Positions 56,201 through 62,435 of a stretch of 64,000 bases of DNA are shown here, in pieces (within the stretch, counting starts at the first letter, position 1; each line of letters begins with the position of its first letter). The DNA is from Mycobacterium decipiens (lineage in GTDB: Bacteria; Actinomycetota; Actinomycetes; Mycobacteriales; Mycobacteriaceae). Location: NCBI RefSeq assembly GCF_963853665.1, contig NZ_OY970459.1, forward strand, positions 2,852,001-2,916,000, in the 5' to 3' direction. Position numbers and translations under genes: made by a program. The notes beneath the pieces were generated by a model. It had not been told where the DNA came from. It did no database searches and saw nothing but the letters and a program-made list of their open reading frames with translations.

Positions 56201-56231
56201 GATCGTGGCCGAGTACTCAGCGGCCAGTTGA
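47241..56231 (+). CDS. Tc toxin TcA subunit (pore-forming/receptor-binding)
   Basis: This 2996-residue protein starts 37 bp after the TcB-TcC gene. Residues about 8-75 form a peptidoglycan-binding-like domain (GEDVKLLHTELRRLGLSVAK, LFGPTTEALIKAFQ). A carboxypeptidase-regulatory-like beta domain follows (about 85-190). A VRP1/SpvA-like alpha-helical shell comes next (YLVDLLQFINPRFGPKPIAA, CENTNTPLPYIDLVIEILEF). The C-terminal third has the TcA signatures NWELFFHVPMLIAGALTRNQ and RFEEAMHWYHFIFDPTTS and the pore-forming helices (IAAAPWGVGINISIGQALSA). TcA forms a pentameric syringe that injects the TcC effector. It is longer than Photorhabdus TcdA1 (about 2500) because of the N-terminal domains. 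No signal peptide is visible. Confidence 0.92.
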   Translation: MKLQGRNLAIRLRGEDVKLLHTELRRLGLSVAKEEADASLFGPTTEALIKAFQSQQDLQQTGVVDQATATAINREVDRLSAAAPPLQLVVQGRVVANDGDAAPGVTVRAFDKDMRSETLLGSARTDRLGRYEIRYDPTQFRRADKDSADLIVRAVAPRDGGQPDAVLAASEVHFNAGPAATIDLHIDRTAHRPSEFEHHVQAVTPLLESVALADLTEDDIGFLAGETGIDRLHLAFLATAHQHAATTRISPEAFYAAFRQGRPSTLAALALQTPRALAGALTAALDARIVPATLREQIDAIVAAFKRLRGDHVVRDATVTPVRVLAAAGLSTEQQEAVLDLWLERDSDAGFWTALRASPLAAQTRPLQAALDLSLLTGNDAALLEGLATRDVRSIRALAAMSEDELKTAILASAETLGALDTPDDSESDDSKAARLAAGILGLARVQHPSAFVLAARRNSARPLDRDVARVLANAPELDLRGADLASFLGANHSALDGVADIQQTQAELRRIQRVLRLAPDAAHAQALMDAGLDSAHAVAGVSEAALVARFGAALGGVEQARIYHARARRVSDTVLAIAGAAQQAALALKPSVLGVAPDAGKEFPDLASLFGAEDLCACQHCRSVLSPAAYLVDLLQFINPRFGPKPIAALRARRPDIEHIPLSCENTNTPLPYIDLVIEILEFYVANGTLSGAAAHDTDGAEPAELAVAPQFVLDAAYQRLQEAVFPPPLPYQRSLETVRRYLQQLGTSRAELMAAFAASDVDIELESLGIADSERNILVGSSSAPLADHYGLPADPSPVTTMSATQLMTALSVGYDDLLLLLQTQHLDAGGAITLTDTENPPRCDPTKIVADNLGTQFWRRAHRFVRLQRKLGIGVAELDDMLRVLGGGDISVELLRRIAHAERLRRELGLSRKVLLGFWETTAPDANTERQRLTALAQAMRLREVELDALIALSDIQPFVPSDPGGLAMLAASVKAVRDSGLSIAQVAYTFLPGHPAGAPCTLPDNAIVQLIRTTRSALQELVVDADDPAALERRRRDIVVQTVGETFGLPTDTTRLLMEAVIHSTANPAQFLTPDVLDLTGLDESVLQDPSAATLRPVRRGLLKLHKASLLIGGLHLSTNETAHVAFHGGDFGGFSFDSLPLDEVEASAATFAAWQRVAQFAVLSGRLPQREQTLIDVFEAAALPAADNPREAAISALRAATQWNEADLVFLSGPGGLNLATAQDFCDVAKLWQLDRGIALARRLGVAAERVVTWAKPTPDAAAAVDVIDAFKARCAPETWAVAGKAPRDRLREAQRDALIAYILQHDPTVEALGITTADGLFQHFLIDTQMSACQDTSRIKQATSSVQLFIQRALMGLEDGVAPDDIDAEQWQWLRNYRVWEANRKVFLFPENWIEPDLRDDKTPFFRELESRLLQDDVTFDTAEAAVERYLDQVHEVARLDIRALYVEEPDGNGGEEVVHVFGRTLSSPQTYYYRRLIGDRTWTPWEKVDTGIEGDHLLPLVTNRRLYLFWLHFEERQDSGKKLPHAYIQSMEHWLWKTKLFPKWQADEKEWLRRHTSYEVWKSLESMLRNAGIDVTEAKTEYFANAGLPEQEEPAPRAPEEPPFSSPPTLVHRAITLCWSEYRNGAWSTKRNSDTAIVSSPVLPTLQKHLSSQYLADLNSAYDFVPVDADGQMVKTIFTVQLPRVQDHYLTAGLDRTTGHISVTVSRRYEERVPLLDIEHLTVRGHERVGQFKMSCGNMVEPAAGIGMMVSLPFEQLPRPDGTSNVAMAFAHPGSALPKWLGITMDGPAKKHQLAVTTDGETRVILGSVPMSGAYSVLRDGQHSSFRLEPPYQDFIVQDDHRAYLASPSGYINLEIAPGSMLRIPAVTKNVQAPLVLAAQAKAKLVTTVAAPAMPGMISNVTVLQPISDKPSASQLALSAMPAGALAEVLSLKGLRFQSLVHPHVCAFKDALTKGGLPGLFDPSVQSRNDDPGAKNNAFARWYAPTSEVVPPYPREHVDFGRSASALYNWELFFHVPMLIAGALTRNQRFEEAMHWYHFIFDPTTSRSGPSPQRFWNCLPFFTNTDPERDSIQELLLALAGKKPGWQDFADQIEEWRRNPFNPHLIARLRITAYQKSVVMHYVDNLIAWGDQLFRRDTIEEINQATLLYVLAGEVLGPRPRTVPPAEEPAVKTYRELATDLDVFSNALVEAEQLVPYSNKVAPQKQPPTRWGPNHLPGQSKTPTPPAPPSLAAVAGPYFCPPQNEELLARWDTVADRLFKIRHCMNIEGLVRDLPLFSPPIDPALLVRAAAAGIDLGGVLDDLYTELPHYRFATLIQKAAELCSETRALGAALLGALEKRDAEQLTLLRSAHERAVLGLLERVRIAAHDEALRNREALAASRETALARYEHYQRMLGRQPAGGIREVSLSGQARMIDTLGVPMIAHELAELASLGDANDIQRNAAGFEIAANVAHVVGDIAAAPWGVGINISIGQALSAFASYYRMQAANLNYDATLAAKLGQAVLRAADWALQCNQAVHEIRAIDKQMLSADVRIAICDAELASHRRQLENARQIEDVLRGEFTSGELYNWMVSQTSSLYFQAYQLAYDMARRAERAWRYEIGAVTSNFIRPGHWESLRKGLLAADRLHHDLKRMDAAYLAQNRREHEITKHVPLTQLDALAFVALKETGTCLIRLPEALFDLDHPGHYFRRLKSVSLSIPCVAGAYTSVNATLTLLKSEIRVDSTVGSPYAKVENADDPRFRTNFAAAQSIATSHAQNDSGLFELSFRDDRYLPFEGAGAISEWRLTLPKDCNAFDFDTISDVILHVKYTARDGGAALAQQARDATLNIPSQAGLHRLFSVRNEFSNDWYRFLHIVESATQHRLVLAIGRERFPFVLRNKVITIHKLTCYLKAHDAVDTTGIAVDFSVGRQQPGDPNAPILPLGGGAAAFAPLGAPWGNLLGCEVGGITFDTPGSLVLDVAATDLATLTQGQWLLDLMIVAEYSAAS

Positions 56232-56349
56232 CCAGTACAGGGGCCCTCGCGAACGTTGGGACTGCAGAAACGGCCACCCCAGCCCTCAACCTGAGTACCA
56301 TTTTGTAGCCGGCCTAAGGTTGTCGCGCCACCGGGTATGGGAGCCGCCG

Positions 56350-57822
56350 ATGTCGTACGTGATCGCAGCACCCGCGGCTTTTGTCCTGGCGTCGGGGGAC
56401 TTGACCGGGATCGGGGAGGCGGTTACGGGGGCCGCCGCCGCGGCGGCGCCCTCGACGACGGGGATTGTCGCGGCGGCTGGCGATGAGGTGTCAGCAGCAA
56501 TCGCAGGTCATTTTGGCAGCTACGCCCAAGAGTTTCAGGCGCTGAGCGCGCGGATGACGCTGCTTCATGCCGAGTTTGTGCGTGCCTTGAGCGCGGCCGG
56601 GTCCGCGTATGCGGCCGCTGAGGCCGCGAATGTGTCGCCCCTGCAGATGCTGGTGCAACAGGCCGAAAGCCTGGGCCTTCCTACACCCGCCGAGTGGCTG
56701 ACGGGGCATCCGCTGCTCGGTAACGGCGCCGCTGGGGCTGCGATTACTGGGGCCACCGAGTCCACCGGCCCCAATCAGCCCAGCGTGCTGCTTCGCCCGG
56801 CCACCAACGAGGCGGGCCTCGGCGGGGCGGTGAACTACACCGCCACCGAGGCCCTCACTGCCCCGGCCACCAACGGGGTGACCGGGGTCAAGACGGGGTT
56901 CTCCTTCCTGCAGATTCCGGTTGGTCCGTCCTCTTTCCTGGGAATCCCCGTTGGTCCAATTGGCTACCCGGCCCCCGCACATTGGTACTTCCCGACCCAG
57001 GCAGACGGTTCGGTGCAGGCCAATGGTGTCGTCTATCTGCAGCACGGCTTCGGGGCAATAGGTTGGTTCTACGAACCGCTGGCCATCCAGCTGGCGCAGC
57101 AGACCAATAGCGTCGTGGTCGTTCCCACCGTGCCGTCAATTCCTTTGCCGTTCGGTCTCTGGATCGGCGGCGCGGAGATGCAGCAGGGTGTGGCCTCGTT
57201 GTTCCTGGGCAACCAAACGGCGCTGAACATCAGTGCGAACCAGGCCGGTTACCAGGGCATGCTGCCGGAGGACTTCATCCTGACCGGACACTCCGCCGGC
57301 GGTGGCCTCGCCACGGCCGCGGGCGGCTACTACGTCTCGGCCCTCGGGGCGAACACCGTCGACAACGACCTTCTTGGTGTGGTGATGTTCGACGGGGTCT
57401 CATCCAATTCGTCGGGCTTCGCGGCTTCGATAGCCAACCTGCAGGCGCTGAACATCCCCAACTATGTGGTGGCCGCGCCGCCCCAGCCATGGAACGCTTC
57501 TGGTGCCACCACGAATCAACTGGTCAGTCTGTACCCGGGGCAGTTCGTCGGGGTCGAGATTGTCAATGGCTCGCATGTCGACTCCATGGTGGGCGGACAT
57601 CCCCTCATCGACTTCTTCGCACAGCTGCTGACCGGGTTCTCCCCGCCCGGCGCCACCGCGGCCGTGTACACCCTGTCTTCGGGCTGGATCAACGACATGT
57701 ACGCCGGGGCGGGGCCGACCAACCCGATCTACGGCGTCTACGGGCCCACCGGTGGCTACCTGCCCCCGGGCGGCCAGCAGATCATCGTGGGCCAGAGCGC
57801 CGGGATCGTACTGCCGGTGTAG
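56350..57822 (+). CDS. PE-domain alpha/beta hydrolase (lipase/esterase-like)
   Basis: The ATG at 56350 follows GGGAG by 7 nt and gives MSYVIAAPAAFVLASGDLTG, a PE start, for a 490-residue protein. The PE domain spans about 1-95, with secretion motif YAAAE. A linker leads to an alpha/beta-hydrolase domain (about 200-490) with HGFGAIGWFYEP (oxyanion region), nucleophile elbow LTGHSAGGG (Ser315), MFDGVSS (acidic strand) and GSHVDSMVG (catalytic His). It probably cleaves lipid or wax esters outside the cell after ESX export. It is the third PE enzyme-like gene in the window and follows the Tc locus by about 120 bp on the same strand. Confidence 0.9.
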   Translation: MSYVIAAPAAFVLASGDLTGIGEAVTGAAAAAAPSTTGIVAAAGDEVSAAIAGHFGSYAQEFQALSARMTLLHAEFVRALSAAGSAYAAAEAANVSPLQMLVQQAESLGLPTPAEWLTGHPLLGNGAAGAAITGATESTGPNQPSVLLRPATNEAGLGGAVNYTATEALTAPATNGVTGVKTGFSFLQIPVGPSSFLGIPVGPIGYPAPAHWYFPTQADGSVQANGVVYLQHGFGAIGWFYEPLAIQLAQQTNSVVVVPTVPSIPLPFGLWIGGAEMQQGVASLFLGNQTALNISANQAGYQGMLPEDFILTGHSAGGGLATAAGGYYVSALGANTVDNDLLGVVMFDGVSSNSSGFAASIANLQALNIPNYVVAAPPQPWNASGATTNQLVSLYPGQFVGVEIVNGSHVDSMVGGHPLIDFFAQLLTGFSPPGATAAVYTLSSGWINDMYAGAGPTNPIYGVYGPTGGYLPPGGQQIIVGQSAGIVLPV

Positions 57823-58070
57823 GCCACCTCGCCAGCGCAGCCAACGACACAGTCGCGGCAGAGCTTGAAACCGTTGTGGTTTTACTCGGCGACCCAGGCG
57901 CGAGAACGGCCGCACCGGCCCCGGGGTCAACGCGAGCTTGATTCAGCACATCCTTCCCGGGAACTGAGTAGTCCAGCAGTGTTGCGCCCGGAATCTACCC
58001 ATGCGATCAGGGGTCGACGCCTATTCTGGGCACCATCATGTCTCCCCCGGGCTACGTTGAGGGCACCACC

Positions 58071-59045
58071 GTGACACACGGAATGGTGCTCGGAAGGTTC
58101 TTACCGCCCCATGCCGGACACGTTTACCTCTGCGAGTTCGCGCGCCGATGGGTGGATGACCTGACGATCGTCGTCTCGGTACAGACCGCAGACCCGATTT
58201 CGGGCACCCAACGCGTTGCATGGATGCGGGAGCTGTTCCCCTTCGATCGCGTGGTCCATCTCACCGTCGGGAACCAACGGCATCCGTCGGAACGCCCGCC
58301 GTCGTGGGACATCTGGAAGGCGATGCTGGAACGCGTACTCCCGCGGCGTCCCGACTTCGTCTTTGCCTCCGAGCCCTACGGTGCGGATCTCGCCAAGATC
58401 CTCGGCGCGCGATTCGTAGCGGTCGATCAGGCTCGCACCATCGTTCCGGTGAGCGGAACTGGCATCCGTGCGGACCCGCTTGCCCATTGGCAGCACATCC
58501 CACGCTGCGTGCGGCCCGCCTTCGTAAAGCGAGTTAGCATCATCGGACCCGAATCCACCGGGAAGACCAGGCTCGCACGGACGCTCGCCGAAAAGCTCAG
58601 AACGAAGTGGGTCCCAGAGTGGGCAAACACACTGCGGGAACACAATGGCGGCTCGCTAGTCGGACTGGATTGGACCGAAATCGTTCGCGGACAATTCGCC
58701 TCAGAGGAAGCCTTAGCGCGCAATGCCGATCGCGTCCTGATCTGCGACACGGACCCGCTCGCGACCACTGTGTGGGCCGACTTCCTGCTGGGCAGCTGCC
58801 CGCAAAAGCTCCGCAATTTGGCTTGGCGTCCTTACGATCTCACGCTCCTCACCAAGCCCGACCTGCCCTGGAACGCCGACCGCCCGCGACATCTGCCCGG
58901 CGAGAGCGTTGACTTTTTCGCCCGATGTGAACTCGCTCTGCGCGAGGCTGGACGACCATTCGTGGTGGTCAGTGGCGGTTGGGAGAAAAGGATTTCCACA
59001 GCTCTCCACGCCGTCGAAGAACTAGCGCCTTCCCGGCGCCCCTAA
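58071..59045 (+). CDS. nadR: NadR-like NMN adenylyltransferase / ribosylnicotinamide kinase
   Basis: GTG 58071, behind GAGGG, gives MTHGMVLGRFLPPHAGHVYL and a 324-residue product, the length I recall for M. tuberculosis Rv0212c; ATG 58038 is an alternative. The N-terminal nucleotidyltransferase domain has GRFLPPHAGH (HxGH) and VSGTGIRADP. The C-terminal kinase domain has Walker A GPESTGKTRLA. It should make NAD from NMN and phosphorylate nicotinamide riboside. The N-terminal repressor helix-turn-helix of enteric NadR is absent. Confidence 0.88.
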   Translation: MTHGMVLGRFLPPHAGHVYLCEFARRWVDDLTIVVSVQTADPISGTQRVAWMRELFPFDRVVHLTVGNQRHPSERPPSWDIWKAMLERVLPRRPDFVFASEPYGADLAKILGARFVAVDQARTIVPVSGTGIRADPLAHWQHIPRCVRPAFVKRVSIIGPESTGKTRLARTLAEKLRTKWVPEWANTLREHNGGSLVGLDWTEIVRGQFASEEALARNADRVLICDTDPLATTVWADFLLGSCPQKLRNLAWRPYDLTLLTKPDLPWNADRPRHLPGESVDFFARCELALREAGRPFVVVSGGWEKRISTALHAVEELAPSRRP

Positions 59046-59420
59046 GGGCCGCGGAACGGATCGCGGAGTCATGTTGGAGCAGTGCGTTTCCCGCGAGCGG
59101 GTCTCCCAACTAGCATTGTCCCGTCCTGATTTGCTAGAGCAGCGCAGCGGCCTGCGCCCGAAATGCCCGATAGCTAACGAAACCAGTTGCATCGGCTCGG
59201 GTCGGCGCAAGCGGCCGACCGCGGCTCTGGCGGCGGACCCGACTCCCCCGCCCGTAGCTCGCCACGGTGGGAAAGGATTCGGGATCGACGCGTTCGCCGA
59301 TACCACGGAGAAGGCGCATGCTAGGGCGGCCAGCGGCACACCGCTGGAGGGTTCCCCGCAACGCGACGTGGCGAGGCAAAGTGACCTCGACAGCCGCTGG
59401 GTCAGGCCAAAGGGCCGACG
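59046..59420. other. Intergenic region upstream of the MFS transporter
   Basis: No gene or recognisable element is seen. It presumably carries the promoter of the transporter gene. Confidence 0.4.
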
Positions 59421-61199
59421 GTGATGCGCCGCTCGGGCACGCCGCGATCACCGAAATCGCAGGCAAAGATGGCGTTCCGCACTCAGCCCGTGAACCAAGA
59501 CCAGCGCAGCCGTCCGGACAAGCTCGACGCCAGGCTGTGGCGGATCGCAGGAGTTTGCGTCCTGGGCTCGATCATGACCATGGTAGACACCAGTGTTGTC
59601 ACCGTCGCGCAACGCACGTTCGTCGCAACCTTCGGCTCGCCCCAAGCCGTCGTTGCCTGGACGATCACCGGCTATGCGCTCGCGTTGGCCGCCGTGATCC
59701 CACTGGCCGGTTGGGCAGCCGACAGATTCGGCACCAAACGACTCTTCATCGGTTCGATTCTCGTCTTCACACTGGGCTCGCTGCTGTGCGCGATAGCACC
59801 AAACATCGCATCGCTGATCGCCTTTAGGGTGGTGCAGGGCCTCGGCGGCGGCATGCTCACGCCGCTGGTCCTCACCATCGTCAACCGCGAGGCAGGTCCC
59901 AACCGGGTTGGCCGCGTGATGGCGGTGCTGGGGATCCCAGTTGTGCTCGGCCCGGCGTTCGGTCCCGTTCTAGGCGGCTGGCTGATCGACAGCCATAGCT
60001 GGCAGTGGATCTTCTGGATCAACCTGCCGGTCGGCGTGGCCGCATTCGGCCTCGGCGCGATCGTGTTACCTCACGATCACCCGGCACCATCGGAAACCTT
60101 CGACTTCGTTGGGATGCTGCTGCTGTCCCCGGGCCTGCCTGCATTCCTGTACGGGATGTCAGAAATCCCTAGCTGCGGCACCGTGGCTGATCGCCGCGTG
60201 TGGATACCGGCGGCCATCGGTATGGCGTTGATGGTCGGATTCGTGTTTCATGCCCTGTACCGTGCGGAAAATCCCCTAATCGATCTGCGCCTGTTAACCA
60301 ACCGAGCGCTTACCCTCGCCAACGCGGCGATGTTTCTTTACATCGTCTCAACTTTCGGCGCAGCGGTGCTGTTTCCAAGCTACTTCCAGCAATTGCTCCA
60401 CCACACACCGTTGCAGGCCGGAATGAGCTTGGTCCCCCGAGCAATCGGTGCCGCGCTGACGATACCGCTGGCTGGAGCATTGGTGGACAGACGCGGCGGT
60501 CACGGGGTTCTTGTCACCGGCATCACGTTGATCGCCGCGGGTATGGGCACCTTCGCCTACGGGGTCGCCACCCAGCGCGACTACCTTCCGACGCTGTTGA
60601 CCGGTCTGACGATCCTGGGGCTGGGCATGGGCTGCACCAGGATGCCACTGGTCGCGGTGGCAATGCAGAGCCTGGCCCCAAATCAGATCGCACGGGGTTC
60701 GACGCTAATCAAAGTCAATCAGCAGATGGCTGCCGCCGTCGGCACCGCGCTAGTGTCGGTAATCCTAGCCAGCCAGCTCAACCGCGGCGAAAACAATTCC
60801 GGGACAAACGAAATCGCGATTCTGCAAGACAGTCCGGCGCGGCGCGGGACATCCGTTGACCAACCCGTGATGCCGGGGCAGCCCCTTTCCCCCGCACTTC
60901 CGGACAACCTACTGCACGACCTGTCGCACGCCTACAGCGTGGTGTTTGTGGTGGCGGTCGTACTGGTGGGCTTGGTCTTCGTACCGCTGGCCCTCTTGCC
61001 CAGAAGGTCGACGGGCGCGGGCACCGAGCCAAACGCCGTCGCGCCAACGCGCACTAGGACGCGGCGGGCCCAGCGGCGGCGTGCTACCCAGTGGGCAGTC
61101 ATCGACAGGCGTTCCACAATGGATTGCCGACCAAAGCAACTCAACGAGGGCGCGCGCAGCGCAGACGAGGGCCATAAGCTTGGAGAGCAATCGTTTTGA
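59421..61199 (+). CDS. MFS drug exporter, DHA2 (EmrB/QacA) family
   Basis: The product is 592 residues from ATG 59421, or 576 from ATG 59469; neither has a clear ribosome-binding site. About 14 transmembrane segments are present. Motif A is GWAADRFGTKR. DHA2 signatures include MTMVDTSVVTVAQ (TM1), FRVVQGLGGGMLTPL and the antiporter motif C region GIPVVLGPAFGPVLGGWLID. A basic Thr/Arg-rich C-terminal tail lies in the cytoplasm. It is probably a proton-driven exporter of drugs or lipophilic compounds; the substrate is unknown. It converges on the secreted-protein gene with an 11-bp gap. Confidence 0.9.
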   Translation: MMRRSGTPRSPKSQAKMAFRTQPVNQDQRSRPDKLDARLWRIAGVCVLGSIMTMVDTSVVTVAQRTFVATFGSPQAVVAWTITGYALALAAVIPLAGWAADRFGTKRLFIGSILVFTLGSLLCAIAPNIASLIAFRVVQGLGGGMLTPLVLTIVNREAGPNRVGRVMAVLGIPVVLGPAFGPVLGGWLIDSHSWQWIFWINLPVGVAAFGLGAIVLPHDHPAPSETFDFVGMLLLSPGLPAFLYGMSEIPSCGTVADRRVWIPAAIGMALMVGFVFHALYRAENPLIDLRLLTNRALTLANAAMFLYIVSTFGAAVLFPSYFQQLLHHTPLQAGMSLVPRAIGAALTIPLAGALVDRRGGHGVLVTGITLIAAGMGTFAYGVATQRDYLPTLLTGLTILGLGMGCTRMPLVAVAMQSLAPNQIARGSTLIKVNQQMAAAVGTALVSVILASQLNRGENNSGTNEIAILQDSPARRGTSVDQPVMPGQPLSPALPDNLLHDLSHAYSVVFVVAVVLVGLVFVPLALLPRRSTGAGTEPNAVAPTRTRTRRAQRRRATQWAVIDRRSTMDCRPKQLNEGARSADEGHKLGEQSF

Positions 61200-61210
61200 G
61201 CTGTTCGGAT

Positions 61211-61957
61211 TCATGGCGCAGTGGCCCAACCGAGATAGGTGTTGCCGGGGGATGTCAGAGGTACCCGCCGGATTTTGGGTTCCTGGTAGTAGTTCGCGGT
61301 GATGCACTGGCCGTCGCCCTCGCTGAGCATTACGTGACCCTGGCCGTGATCGAAGTCTGGAGCGCTGGAAAAGACCAGCGCTCCGGCCGGAGGATTGGTA
61401 TCGGTGTGGATTTTGCCCTGGCTGTTGAGGGTGTTAAAAAAGTCCAACGCCGTGTAGCCCGGCCACCTCACGCGGCCGTAGGCGGCTTCGACGAACTCGA
61501 AGCACTGGATGGGGTTGTTCGGGTTGGTCGCCATCTCGTTGCGCGCCCACGCGAGTGCACGGGCGACCCGATCATCACCATTTGACTCGGGCGCTGAGCC
61601 ACTGTCAGCGCATTCAGGGGCAACGATGTCGAGGGTTTCGATGTCGACATTGGCGATGAAGTTTCCATCAGACGTCTTGTACCACAGGTTGTCCCAGCCA
61701 CCGTTGGGGATGTTGGAGCTAAAGAAGCCTTGCACGGATTGGCCACGCGCGGAGCACACCAGCGCCACTTGGGTGCCGGGGTCATACCAGCCGTTCTGCT
61801 GAGATGTCAGGTTGGGCGCCGACATTTTTTGAGTCTTCGTTTTGACCGTTGCCGAGGGGGCAGCGTATGCCGCCGGCCAGATCGCCGCAGCGGCAGTCAA
61901 AACCACCGCTACGCCGATCACGGTGACGGGTACAAGTCCGGGAGTGCGATGGGGCAT
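61211..61957 (-). CDS. Secreted NlpC/P60- or CHAP-like protein
   Basis: I chose ATG 61957, which has GAGG 5 nt upstream and starts a clear signal peptide (PGLVPVTVIGVAVVLTAAAA, ending near AYA). The mature part has an N-terminal SH3-like region (GTQVALVCSARGQSVQGFFS, DNLWYKTSDGNFIANVDIET) and a C-terminal cysteine-peptidase-like domain with NPIQCFEFVEAAYGRVRWPG (Cys) and DHGQGHVMLSEGDG (His). That order fits NlpC/P60 or CHAP cell-wall hydrolases. Total length is 248 residues. A 17-bp direct repeat lies about 95 bp upstream (62050-62089). Confidence 0.78.
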   Translation of the reverse strand: MPHRTPGLVPVTVIGVAVVLTAAAAIWPAAYAAPSATVKTKTQKMSAPNLTSQQNGWYDPGTQVALVCSARGQSVQGFFSSNIPNGGWDNLWYKTSDGNFIANVDIETLDIVAPECADSGSAPESNGDDRVARALAWARNEMATNPNNPIQCFEFVEAAYGRVRWPGYTALDFFNTLNSQGKIHTDTNPPAGALVFSSAPDFDHGQGHVMLSEGDGQCITANYYQEPKIRRVPLTSPGNTYLGWATAP

Positions 61958-62435
61958 CGGTCCTCGCTTCAAGCTCCGGGCCAGCCGTGTCTGGCGTCGA
62001 GGTGTATCAGGACAGGTGAAAGCGGCGTTACGCAAAGAGCCCCATAGTCGGACGATGAGAGAAAATTGGTCGGGACGATGAGAGAAAATATCATCTGTCT
62101 GACCGCCACAATCGGCGGCACCCACATGCCTGGCCAACCCCCAGAGGATCGTGTTGCTCGGCCCGCCGCGGCCATGATCGACCGCGTCGTCGATGCGCGA
62201 CACAAGAACCCGAAATCGAACGTCTAGACCACCAGCCACTACGCCGATTCGATCGGCAGCTCGCCAAACCACCGGTGGCCGCCGGGTTCGGCGCCGCGCT
62301 CTGCGAACTAAACTTTCTGTGCGACAAACACTATCGACCCCATGCTGAGCTGGCGTCGCTTGTCCTTACGACGTATCGGCGCTACACCAACGGACTCATG
62401 ACACCAAAGCAATTGGGCCGAGCGTGATCTCGCGA
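61958..62435. other. Intergenic region with direct repeats and an ORF fragment
   Basis: Two copies of ggacgatgagagaaaat (62050-62066 and 62073-62089) have a 23-bp period. On the plus strand about 62195-62427 reads IERLDHQPLRRFDRQLAKPP, VAAGFGAALCELNFLCDKHY, ELASLVLTTYRRYTNGLMTP and a stop. This looks like the C-terminus of a lost gene, but no start or family is recognisable. Confidence 0.45.
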
